A stretch of DNA of 23,991 nucleotides, from contig JAHBMJ010001407.1 in NCBI GenBank assembly GCA_018398765.1, positions 1-23,991 of the forward strand. Direction: 5' to 3'. The position numbers and the translations under genes are program-made. Under the pieces are notes generated by a model, which did not search any database, had not been told where the DNA came from, and saw only the letters and a list, made by a program, of their open reading frames with translations. Positions 8,292 to 16,703 of the stretch are shown in pieces; the first letter of the stretch is position 1; every line of letters begins with the position of its first letter. The DNA is from Chromera velia (taxonomy: Eukaryota; Sar; Chromeraceae).

Positions 8292-11113
8292 ATGAGTGGG
8301 GAGGCCGGAAGTTCGCAAGGTGAAGCTCCACCTGCAGGCACTGCAATGGTGGCAGAGGGGGCTGGAGGAGGGAAGGCGAGTCAAGGGGGACGAGGAGAAG
8401 GAGGAGACGTGCCTGTTGATCCTGTGATTCAGTACATCGTTATGAGAAAGGATCTCTCCAAGGTCAGAACTCTTCATTGCATTTGTTCGTGCAAATGAAA
8501 CGAAGGCAACGAGGAGTACACAATTGGTGAAGGAAGTGGAATGGATGGACTAAACGGCAGAAGAGAAATTACACGAAATCAAAAAGGTGATTAATGTGGA
8601 CTCCAGCCTGAGTTCTTCTGTCTTGTGCATCAACCAGCGGGGGACCGACTAATGCGTGCAGGTCCTGAAGTGGCCTGCAGGTGCAGTGGTCTCACAGGCG
8701 GCACACGCGGCGGTTGCGGCAGTGGCCGCGAGTTGGGATGAAAAATGGACGCAGGCGTACCTGAAGGATCTGGATCGGTGGGTTTCTTTGTTTGTTTGAC
8801 TGCCTCTTTCTTTATCTGTTTGGCCAAGAGTGGGCAAGTGAGTGATTGGGAGTGCGTGAACAGAAGCGAGAAATGCGGTCGAAGCGGAAAGTAGAAGTTC
8901 AAGCGGGCGAGCTTTTGTTGGGGACGACTTGGGAAAATTCTGTCTGTCGTTTGTCTTTTTCTTTGTCTGCTTTGTGTGCATCAATCGATGTCTCCTTCTC
9001 TCTCTTTCTTTTTGGCCAACCTGATGCGGCGGCCACTTGGGACCTTTTCTCTGGTCCTCCCTTTCCGTCTCTTTTTTTTCTCAAAATCCACCGGTCTGGA
9101 AGTTTTTCTGCGCCTGTAGACGCACAAGGAAATTAAAGGAGTGAAAGGAGTGAATGCCAGGCTGCTCTCTCAGAAACTTCTGAGCCGACTTCGCTGTTGT
9201 TAAAGCTCTGGGGAGAGCAATTTTGTCTAGCAAGCGCGCGTGATCCTCTTGAAAAAGATTCTTGGCTCAATGCTCCTGTATCTGGAAAAGCCCTGACCCT
9301 TGTCCGTTTGTGCAGGATGCACAAGGTGACGCTGCAGGTTGGTTGGCTGACAAAGCAAGAAACACAAAACCAAAGGACAGACGAAAGATGGAAAGAAACG
9401 CAGTGAAAGGGGGGGGGTCATGAAAATTGCAGAAACAGCGGCGTAAGTGATTACCTCCCTCGTGTGCCATCCTCGCTCTGTGTCCACCGGTTTGTCTAGC
9501 TCACTCTCCTGCAAGTGCACACACACACGAACGATGGATCCGTGCTCGAGCGTTCGTGTGGGAGAGGGACGAATCCTCAGACTGCGCTGAAATCTTTAGC
9601 GAAAACGGCGTGAGAGGAGAGAAGAAAGAGACGTCTTTGGGGAGGGGAGAAGAGTGACAATAACCGGAACAACTGAGTGAGCAGTGACAGAGAAGGGTTT
9701 TCAGCCGAGGGAGGAAGCCAACAGGGGGGAAGCAAAGCAGTAGAACCGCAAGGAAAGAAGGAAAAACGGGATTGAGGGAAGGGAACGAATGAAAGAACCG
9801 GATGTGAGATGGGTATGAAGAAAAAGAGTCTGCCGAGGACACTTTTCCTTTTCGCATACCAAGCGTACAACCCCGACAGGCATGCAGTTTTTTGTATCCA
9901 CTTTCACTCTTGCTCCATTCTGTTTTTGCAGATCGACAGCGAAGGTCGGAAGCCAGCAAAGCAGCTCAGGGAAGAAAGAGAAAATCTCCGACAAAACTTC
10001 TTTGCAATCGCAGTCCAATCCTCCCTCCTTTCCGGTCACGGATATCTTTCAATCTCCCTTTTGCTCCATTAATTTCGTTTCTGTCCCTGCCTGTCAATCC
10101 TTCCCTTCCTCCTTTTTCAATTCCTGGGCCACCGTCGCTTTGCCGCGTGTCTTTGCCCTACTAGAATTTCGCGCGATTCTCCGTCTGCACCTGGATGCGT
10201 GTCGACGTCGTTCATCGTTCCTCCCTCCTGTTTGGATATGTGTTGCTTCCATTTTCTCTAGCTCTCTGTGGCCTCTCTCCCTGCATGGTTTCGTTTTGAT
10301 CTCTCCTTTCCGTCGACAACGCTCTAAAGCTTCCTTCTTTCCTTCCTTCCTTCCTTCCTTCCTTCCCTCCTTCTTTCCTCCCGTGCTTCCTTCCTTCCGT
10401 GCTTCCTTCCTCCCGTCCTTCCTTCCTTCCTTCCTTCCTTTCTTCCTTCCTTTCTTCCTTTCTTCATTTCTTCCTTCCTTCCTTCCTTTCTTCCTTTCTT
10501 CCTTTCTTCCTCACGTCCTTCCTTCCTTCCTTCCTCCCTCCCTCCCTCCCTCCCTCCCTCCCTTCTCTCCATGTTCGTTGCACGCAGAGGAACTTGTGGG
10601 TCTCTCCAAACGACTGGAAGCAGCAGGGGTCTTTCACAAGTTGTGGATGGAACAACCAGAGAACGTCCCGACTTGCATTGCATCAGCAGTAAGTCAATCG
10701 GGATGAAGGGGATGCGCCGAAGTCGGCTCAGGAGAGGCAGGCACTGCCAGGCAGACAAGTACGCAGGCAGGCAGATCGATCGACTCAAAAATGCCAGGAA
10801 GATCAACAGATCCGTTGGAAGTGATCCACTGAGCAGCACACGGAGGGCATCAGCAGGTCTGACGAGAACTACTCTCTCTCAATTCTGATAGGAACGCCGA
10901 TTGACTCTGCTTAAAAAAGGACGAGTATAGGATTGGAAGGGTTAGCGAAGACAGAGCGGACCAAAACTGTGTACGTCCTTTGCGTTTGCTTTTTATTCAG
11001 ACACACTTTCCCTTCCTTCTCTTTTTTGTGCTCCTGTGCGGCGTATACGCATGCAGCCACGACCAAAAAGTGAATTGTCACCACACTTTCAGGGCTTCAA
11101 GCTACTGCGTTGA
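8292..11113 (+). CDS. PTRHD1: PTRHD1-type peptidyl-tRNA hydrolase-like protein, 6 exons, complete
   Basis: Exons: 8292-8462, 8662-8777, 9316-9337 (22 nt), 9932-9944 (13 nt), 10588-10688, 11057-11113. They sum to 480 nt, 159 residues plus TGA, with GT-AG borders and matching phases throughout. After a Gly/Ala-rich leader of about 42 residues come QYIVMRKDLSK, KWPAGAVVSQAAHAAVAAV (His72), AYLKDLDRMHKVTLQ, a short acidic link made by the 13-nt exon, FHKLWMEQPENVPTCIASA, and a tail ending GFKLLR. This order and spacing match eukaryotic PTRHD1, a small Pth2-fold protein; human PTRHD1 is about 140 residues, so only the leader is extra. The family is predicted to act on peptidyl-tRNA, but enzymatic activity of PTRHD1 itself is not assured. 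Divergent from the ATPase gene. An in-frame upstream ATG at 7980 exists, but a good 5' intron at 8178-8256 would remove that frame, so ATG 8292 is preferred. Confidence 0.9.
10331..10570 (+). repeat. (TTCC)n polypyrimidine tract in PTRHD1 intron 5'-side of exon 5
   Basis: About 240 bp made almost purely of C and T, mostly TTCC and TTTC units, then CCCT units. It fills the end of intron 4 (9945-10587) and stops 17 nt before the exon 5 acceptor, so it serves as an extremely long pyrimidine tract in the transcript. The long Ser/Phe/Pro-rich and Lys/Arg/Glu-rich open frames over it are products of the repeat. Confidence 0.95.
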
Positions 11114-11141
11114 AACTAAACGTGTAACTGAAGTATTCCCT

Positions 11142-11147
11142 AATAAA
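11142..11147 (+). promoter_or_regulatory. Candidate polyadenylation signal of the PTRHD1-like gene
   Basis: AATAAA lies 28 nt after the TGA at 11111-11113 and overlaps the left arm of an inverted repeat starting at 11145. Position is plausible; function is inferred. Confidence 0.35.
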
Positions 11148-11214
11148 TTGGGAGTTGAATTGGGCGTCGAATTGGTAGTACTACCAATTTTTTACCGCCA
11201 GTAACTCCCAATTT
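11145..11214. repeat. Inverted repeat enclosing a 20-bp perfect palindrome
   Basis: Arms AAATTGGGAGTT (11145-11156) and AACTCCCAATTT (11203-11214) are exact reverse complements. Between them lies AATTGGTAGTACTACCAATT (11170-11189), a perfect palindrome. The structure starts 31 nt after the PTRHD1 stop codon and could be a 3'-end hairpin or the end of a fold-back element. The rest of 11215-11436 holds no gene that I can see. Confidence 0.8.
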
Positions 11215-11453
11215 TGAAAAATTGGTACCTAGTCTAGTGAAAGAAGTACATGGAGTTTGAAGCTAAAATTTTGTGTACGGGCTAGACAAGGGCTCACTAG
11301 TCTCTAGCCGCAGTCATTAGACTCTAATTCATTGCCAAGTCTACTTCTTTCTAAAAAACGAGGAGATGCTGCTGTCATCAGAGTTTCACTAAAGTGTTCT
11401 AGCCCACTTTTTTTTTAGTCCAGCCTATCATACTACGAGAGAGAGAGAGAGAG

Positions 11454-12477
11454 CTAGGGGGTAGCACTACTAGTAGGATGAACATTATAGGTACCCCTAG
11501 TTTGGCGGGCTTCCTAACTAGTTAGAATAATAGTTTAGACTTATGCTACATAAAAGTTATAGATATAGAACATGTTAGAGATTCGATTTCTATTCTGGCG
11601 GGCCATTCATGCTTTTTAGTTCATGAGAAATTGTTGTTCAAAGGTGGTGTCGCCAGGGTCTGGTGGGGCTTTTCATGGCGGGGATGGACTTTGACAAACC
11701 TTCCCCTCCCGCCAGTATGCCTGCCCCGCCACGTCCCGCCAGACACAGTCAATCCCCGCCAAGAAACGTAAACATCTCACGTATACCCTGCAAAGTCTGA
11801 ATATCTGTTGTATAGATAAATAGGCAGAGAGATAAACAGATAGACAGAAAGACAGGCAGGCAGGCAAACGAGAAGAGAGAACGACCAGGCAGTCAGTCAG
11901 TCGTAGACAGACAGGCAGGCAGGCAGGCAAACGAGAAGAGAGAACGAACAGACAGTCAGTCAGTCGTAGACAGGTAGACAGGCAGGAAACTCTTCATCTG
12001 ATCCGCCCCCTTTTTCTCTATGCCGTTCTATGCTAACCAATATCAACCAATGGGTTTAGGTAGAGACAACTGTGTGAACTAACTGCTTGAGGCGGCAGAT
12101 CCAGGAGGCGGGTGGTGGCGGGAGGCTGGCGGGTGGTGGTGAGGGGCTGGTTGGGGGCAGACGGGGATATAAAAGCGCGGTAGACTTTCCTTTGGCGGGT
12201 ATTTCTTTCGTTGGCGGGAGGGTCCAAGCATTGATAGACTCCAGGGCCCCGCCAGGTCAAGCTGCCCGCCACCCTGCCAAATCGTGGCGACATGACTTTG
12301 AACCAATTTTTTGAAGTGAAGATGTAACCCGCCATCAGTTTTGTTAGCTTAAATCAACACTTTAAAATGTGGAAAAAAAGATTGGTATATAAACCAAGTG
12401 CCCGCTATGTTTAGATTTTTTGTTAGAGAATGTATAAAGTTAGGGTCACCCTTATACAGTAACGTAGTGCTACCCCC

Positions 12478-12480
<3 letters not shown>
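11454..12480. mobile_element. 1.03-kb element with 17-bp TIRs embedded in a (GA)n microsatellite
   Basis: The sequence CTAGGGGGTAGCACTAC at 11454-11470 is repeated as its exact reverse complement at 12464-12480, and similarity continues weakly inward. GA repeats touch both outer ends (11437-11453 and 12481-12541), as expected if the element inserted into a microsatellite. No convincing coding region is inside. The interior is crowded with GGCGGG or CCCGCC motifs in both orientations (11502-11760 and 12090-12335) flanking a CAGG/CAGT-rich centre. It looks like a non-autonomous DNA transposon; superfamily unknown. Confidence 0.6.
11845..11990. repeat. CAGG/CAGT-rich tandem duplication, ~63-bp period
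   Basis: Two copies of a block containing (CAGG)n, AAACGAGAAGAGAGAACGA and CAGTCAGTCAGTCGTAGACAG lie about 63 bp apart, with a partial GACAGGTAGACAGG third end. It occupies the centre of the 11454-12480 element. Confidence 0.8.

Positions 12481-12541
<61 letters not shown>
12481..12541. repeat. (GA)n microsatellite, right flank of TIR element
   Basis: About 30 GA units with one A-rich interruption directly follow the right terminal inverted repeat; the left flank carries a shorter GA tract of 17 bp. Confidence 0.95.
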
Positions 12542-12549
12542 GACCAAAC

Positions 12550-12850
12550 AGCTTCCATTTACGCTGTTGCTTTCCTTGTCTCTGTTCGCCTATACGCACA
12601 GGCCCAAATTGCCACCCAATCGACTTCCGTTCACACACTTGCCATCCCTGTCTCCATCCGCTTAATCATAATTATACACAAAGGTCCACTCGCCTTTCGT
12701 TCCCATACTCGCTCTCCCTGTCTCTGTCTACTCACATACAAACCCAATTGCCTTTCGTTCACATACTTGCCCTCCCTGTCTCTACAAATGCCTAACTGCC
12801 TTTCATTTACATATTCGCTTTCCCTGTCTCTGTTCGCTTATTTACTTATG
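12550..12850. repeat. Degenerate minisatellite, ~50-80 bp units
   Basis: About five imperfect units each contain a TTTCGTTCACATACTTGC-like segment followed by a CCCTGTCTCTGTTCGC-like segment. Unit lengths vary between about 50 and 80 bp. The long open frame across it (ending 12880) follows from absence of stops in the repeat, not from a recognisable protein. Confidence 0.7.
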
Positions 12851-12881
12851 ATTCTTTCATGTCTGCTTGCTTACAAATAGC

Positions 12882-13300
12882 AAATCTCCACCCCCCTGGG
12901 TCTCCAGAGTCAGAGGCCCTTTGAGGCCTCAGACATTAGCTTTTAGCGGCGGGTCTTTCTTTAGAGGCTGGAGCACTAGATTGGGGGGACCGCCCAAACT
13001 TTGAGGCGGACTCTTTCCATTGTTGGAATCGCGCGGGTGCATCTGTCTGGGCCAGCTATGGTCATTGGGGCCAGCGGTTCTCTGTCTTTGGGCGCCAAGT
13101 GTAAGATGGGACCCATCGCTTCGATCTGCGTCATCTTCAAGCACACTGGCCGCATAACTGTCCCTACAGATGACGCATTAACTTTTTGAATTGACCTTAA
13201 GTCTAGCCTTAAGTGATTGATTGATTGATCTATAACCTAGGACTTAGGTTATTGAAAAGTGTTAGTGACTGTTAGAATTCTGCCAAGTCTTTGCCAACTG
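12882..13300. other. Unassigned sequence between repeats
   Basis: GC-richer sequence with a short open frame at 13001-13189 (plus strand, 62 codons) that resembles nothing I know and has no supporting splice sites or context. A TGATTGATTGATT tract lies near 13214-13229. Nothing else is supported. Confidence 0.3.
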
Positions 13301-13311
13301 CCAGCAAACTC

Positions 13312-13612
13312 TATCAGTAATTACCGGTTACCGGTAATGAAGCTTGTCTACCACTGAAAAAATTGGTAATCCTGCATAAATGACTATCAAAGCTAGTTAG
13401 ACCACATAAATGAACAAATAAATAACTTAAAATGCTTTAAAAAATGCTTATTATTATAAATAGATTTTTTAAACTATGGTTTTGAATTATACTTTATCTC
13501 TACAGCTTTTATCAAACTTTTTACCGGTGGCCGGCCACTTTACCGGTAATTACCGGTTGACCGGTAATCAGCTCGCTTTACCACAAGAAAAATTAGCACC
13601 CCTGACTGTGTG
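13312..13612 (+). repeat. ACCGGT-palindrome family repeat, copy 2 with duplicated ends
   Basis: The right half (13440-13612) matches 60-280 of this window. The left edge (TAATTACCGGTTACCGGTAA, 13315 onward, then AAGCTTGTCTACCACTGAAAAAATTGG) is a degenerate direct repeat of the right edge (TAATTACCGGTTGACCGGTA, then AGCTCGCTTTACCACAAGAAAAATT). ACCGGTAATTACCGGT at 13542-13557 is a perfect 16-bp palindrome. No coding capacity. Confidence 0.6.
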
Positions 13613-13735
13613 GAATTAAGGTCTATCTTGCTGGTTTTTGTGCTCCCTTTGTCTCCTCTATCTTGATTACTGTACCCCCCTGACACTCAAGGCTACTTGA
13701 AATTTTGTGCCGCTCAAAAATCCACTCTTGAAAGG

Positions 13736-13917
13736 CCGCGCCGCAGGCGCGGCCTATGTCTTGAAAAGCTGCGCCGCAGGCGCGGCCTATGTCTTGAAAA
13801 GCTGTACCGCAAGCAGAGCCTATGTCTTAAAAAGCTATGCCGAAAGGAGAGCCTATGTCTTGAAAAGCTATACGCCGCAAGCAGAGCGTATGTCTTGAAA
13901 AACTATGCCGCAAGACG
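13736..13917 (+). repeat. 33-bp satellite, five and a half units, with GC hairpin core
   Basis: Units of 33 bp start at 13736, 13769, 13802 and 13835; a 35-bp unit starts at 13868 and a partial one at 13903. The core is GCCGCAGGCGCGG, then CCTATGTCTTGAAAA. At 13734-13754, GGCCGCGCC and GGCGCGGCC form a 9-bp stem around a GCA loop. Because 33 is a multiple of three, all units stay in frame and create repetitive open frames that are probably not genes. The same core appears inside the MITE at 23187-23407. Confidence 0.85.
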
Positions 13918-13989
13918 AGTTCATCCAACACTGGTATGAAGTCAGGCCTCAGAACATAAAGGGACAGGACCCTCTTTCTCTGAACACCT

Positions 13990-14330
13990 GCTCCGTCTGC
14001 CCCTTCCATCATTAAATGATGAAACCCAAGGCAACGCAGCTTTCTCTTCACTGTCCTAACCCACCTTTCAACATCTGTGTGTGTGTATGAAAGATTGGTG
14101 GGGATGATTACAACGAAGCGCATGTGTGAAACAAACTCTGACATAAGAGGACACAAGACAAGACAGAGAACAGAGGTAGCAAGACCGTACTTTTTGCACA
14201 AATTGAAGACGTGTTCGAGAAGATCAAAGGTGTTTTCATCGGGCCTGATGGGCCCTTAGAAAAACTGTATGTCACACCGCGCCTGCATGTAGAAAGGCAT
14301 GCCGGGGCCGTGGTTTCCGGGGCCGCGCGG
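13990..14330 (-). pseudogene. Probable Ty3/gypsy-type reverse transcriptase fragment, degraded
   Basis: The minus-strand frame reads DIQFF, a TAA stop, then GPIRPDENTFDLLEHVFNLC and KKYGLATSVLC, followed by EFVSHMRF. Spacing resembles the end of a Ty3-type RT: a DD-containing strand, an LLxxVFxLCxxYGL helix, a Lys-Cys region and a G-H turn. The catalytic DD is already lost (CDI) and a stop interrupts the frame. No LTR, protease or integrase is visible nearby, so it is a relic at best. The family call rests on motif spacing alone. Confidence 0.35.
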
Positions 14331-14801
14331 TACTCTGTAAAGGCAGCGTGACAGTGGGGCGCATACGCATACAGTAGAATAAATTTTGGCGGCACGAAAT
14401 AGTACGAAACGGTGCCGCTGCTCAAAAATCCTAACTTGAAATTAAATGCCGCTGAAAAATCTAATCTTGAAAAATGTTTTCAAGAACAGCTTAGAGTGTC
14501 GGGGGGGTAGATTACTGTGCAAACGACTGTCTATGCTCTTTGACAATTCTCTTCTGACTACTTTTGGTAGATACAGAAGAGGTCTACGTAGCTATACATT
14601 ACTATACGTTAAGAAAAACAAAAAAATATTTTTAAAAAGGATGTAAACAAAACTAGTAAATACTGGTAAACGGAAAGTCTTAGAGTAGGAAAGAGCTAGA
14701 CAATATAGTAGACATGGCCTAAAATTCAGACGAATCAATGGTTAGTCATCAGAGTGATGATGTTATAGACCGATTAATAATAATAACAAAGCGATGCCAA
14801 C
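14331..14801. other. Unassigned sequence with satellite-like scraps and a LINE tail scrap
   Basis: Contains two GCCGCT...CAAAAATC...CTTGAAA blocks (about 14413-14470) resembling the flank of the 33-bp satellite at 13708-13733. At 14763-14785 it carries TATAGACCGATTAATAATAA, the terminal motif of the LINE tail found at 16117 and 20111. No gene is seen. Confidence 0.5.
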
Positions 14802-15329
14802 ATGCCCTCCCCACAAAGCGCTTCCGTCTCGCCCTCCCCACATCGCGATGCCAACACGCCTTCTACCAACAACAGTGCATCCATATCCTCCTCCTTGAAT
14901 TTCAAAGGCGACTCTGTCAGCCAAATCCCTGGACTCGTCTACTCTACCATCATGGACGTTCGTTCCTCAAAACCCCTCTCCCCACCTACTCCTTCTAAGG
15001 TTCCCCAAGTCCCAGTGCACTTCATTCACCTTTTCCTTGAAGGAGACTTCAGCGAAAATCCGTTTGGGCTCTCAGCTCAGACTGTTCGTAAGCTGTTTGA
15101 CCTTTGTATACAGGAGGATCTGCCTTGCTGTGATGGCGTAGATTTTGTTAGGCAAAGGGGCCTGGAGGCAGTTTTTCGTTATGACATGATGGAGAAGCAT
15201 GCCAATGATGTGATTGCCGCCCAGGATGGGCGTTCGCTCTTTTCTGTTCGCGGATATGGAGACGCGTTCCCTTCTTGTAAGGTGCGGCTTCGTTTCTGCG
15301 GAGAATCTCACCTTTCTGAATCAGAGTAG
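14802..15329 (+). CDS. Hypothetical protein of 175 codons, possibly retroelement-encoded
   Basis: An uninterrupted frame from ATG 14802 to TAG 15327-15329. The first 65 residues are Ser/Pro-rich. The rest (VPVHFIHLFLEGDFSENPF, then TVRKLFDLCIQEDLPCCDG, ending RLRFCGESHL) looks like a real folded domain with balanced composition. I do not recognise the family. It begins right after a LINE-tail scrap (14763-14785), and another copy of that tail lies downstream (16046-16160), so it may be an ORF1-like region of a LINE or a cargo of a non-autonomous derivative. A host gene with further 3' exons is the alternative. Confidence 0.45.
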   Translation: MPSPQSASVSPSPHRDANTPSTNNSASISSSLNFKGDSVSQIPGLVYSTIMDVRSSKPLSPPTPSKVPQVPVHFIHLFLEGDFSENPFGLSAQTVRKLFDLCIQEDLPCCDGVDFVRQRGLEAVFRYDMMEKHANDVIAAQDGRSLFSVRGYGDAFPSCKVRLRFCGESHLSESE

Positions 15330-15353
15330 GAAGAATGCAATGTGTGACGTTCT

Positions 15354-15960
15354 TTGCAGCAGCTCTTCTCTCTACTTCCTCCCTCTGACCGTGTGAGTCC
15401 TTGTCTGCGCTTCACTGCACAGATGACGACTCCCGCCGTCGTTTCCAAGTCAGCAAAGAAGTCTTGGCGTCAGAGGGCATGGGATCAGATTCAAGACGAA
15501 ATTGGCTTTCTCGAACAGTTCGAAGAGGGGGAAGAACAAGCGTTCAACAGAGAGAACCTCTCCTTTAACATGTTTTTCCCATCAGTCACACGCGCTGTGT
15601 GGGCTTTTGTCATACTCGAAAACCATCCAGCAGGAGAAGGAGAGGGTGACCGACCTGGTTTTCAAAAGGGCAAGTTTGTTGCAACGTGGCTGTGAGAGCA
15701 GACTGAGTATGAAGCTTAGCAATGGGAGTTTGTTCTGTTTTTTATTTCTCTCTTTTCTTTCCTTTTCATCTCCCTTTCCTCTTCTCTTACAGATAAAAGA
15801 CGCGAACACAATGACCGAACCGTGTTACGGTCTTTTTCCGAATTGTTCATCCCTTTGACCCTTCAAACGCCTTCTTCGTACATCTATTCCAATCCTTGTT
15901 CTCCCTTTTCACTGGTTTGCTCTGTCTGCTCTCAGTATCTTGGATTGGTTTGACTGTTAC
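15354..15960 (+). other. Coding-like segments with candidate intron, function unknown
   Basis: Open frames continue after the TAG at 15329, but not in one simple reading. One contains MTTPAVVSKSAKK and an acidic stretch EEGEEQ; another runs through SYSKTIQQEKERVTDLVFKR to RASLLQRG. A donor-like GTGAGA near 15689 and a strong pyrimidine-rich acceptor TTCTCTTACAG ending 15792 would, in the second frame, join to KRREHNDRTVLRSFSELF and stay open to about 15950. This suggests a spliced gene or a decayed ORF. I could not fix a full exon set. Confidence 0.3.
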
Positions 15961-16045
15961 AGCCTTCTATAGTGAGGGACGGCACTTAAATTAATTAAGC
16001 GTCATGATTCAGGCGCCGGGTTTCAGCTAACAGATGGCAGCCCCA

Positions 16046-16160
16046 CCCCGATGAGTGATGCAGGTCTGGCAAAGGAGCAATACAGCATTGTCCTAGACTC
16101 ATGCATTACATGATGGCCTATAGACCGATTAATAATAATGATGATGATAATGATGATAAA
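16046..16160 (+). repeat. LINE 3' tail, copy shared with the LINE at 17916-20154
   Basis: Matches 20046-20150 nearly base for base: GATGCAGGTCTGGCAAAGG, CAATA, AGCATTGTCCTAGACTCATG, CATGATGGCCTATAGACC and a TAATAATAATGATGATG microsatellite end. No reverse transcriptase precedes it, so it marks a truncated or non-autonomous retrotransposed copy. Between 16160 and 16315 only AT-rich sequence is seen. Confidence 0.85.
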
Positions 16161-16315
16161 AATTATATTCTAATGTATAATTTGAATTCTATCGATCAAT
16201 ATCAAGAGGTCCGCAACTTAACTTAGCAATAGTCCGCAAAGTAAACTTAGATAATTAACTAAAAAACTGAATCAAATTATATTTATATAGAGTTTCAAAA
16301 CCTAGCTCAAAACTA

Positions 16316-16703
16316 CCATGGGCGACAAAAGTATTGTATATTTTTTTGTGGAGTTGGCGAAGATTCGTTTTTGAAGTCGACACTGGATCAAGCAGGCTAG
16401 AATAGAAGTAAATACAGCATAAAGTATTACTTTAAAGTAATTGGCTTTATACGTCCTCAATTGGCAAAGCTAGATTGAATTATAAATTTATGTCTTACTT
16501 TTTATAGGCTTGGTCGATCGGTCACTTCAGAAAAAATAAGTTTACTTATATTTGAGACACATTCTCCCCACAACCCCTAATTAACACCTGATTGAAACTG
16601 TTATAGCTTACTAATTTAATTGTATAAATGTTTACTTCTTGTTATATTTCATTGGCGCTAGAGAGGTCAAAAGATGAGTATACAAAACTTATGTCGCCCA
16701 TGG
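16316..16703. mobile_element. 388-bp TIR repeat, copy A
   Basis: Begins CCATGGGCGACA and ends TGTCGCCCATGG; the inverted ends extend to about 22 bp with two mismatches (AAAGTATTGT against the complement of ACAAAACTTA). It is bounded by TA on both sides, as expected of a TA target duplication. The interior is AT-rich and non-coding. It differs from copy B by one base (A at 16411, G at 17346). Confidence 0.75.

Noticed and set aside
9882-10706. 274-codon plus-strand ORF and the overlapping long minus-strand ORF (10839-10324)
   Set aside because: Both derive from the (TTCC)n tract; composition is pure repeat translation and they overlap proven PTRHD1 intron and exon sequence in other frames.
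11845-11990. CRISPR-like repeat-spacer pattern
   Set aside because: Short tandem CAGG/CAGT units and a 63-bp duplication with no unique spacers; the window is eukaryotic.
12398-12880. 160-codon ORF with an Arg/Glu repeat
   Set aside because: It is made of (GA)n plus the degenerate minisatellite and overlaps the end of a TIR element.
13707-13939. Repetitive protein genes over the 33-bp satellite
   Set aside because: Two frames are equally open because the unit is a multiple of three without stops; no flanking coding context.
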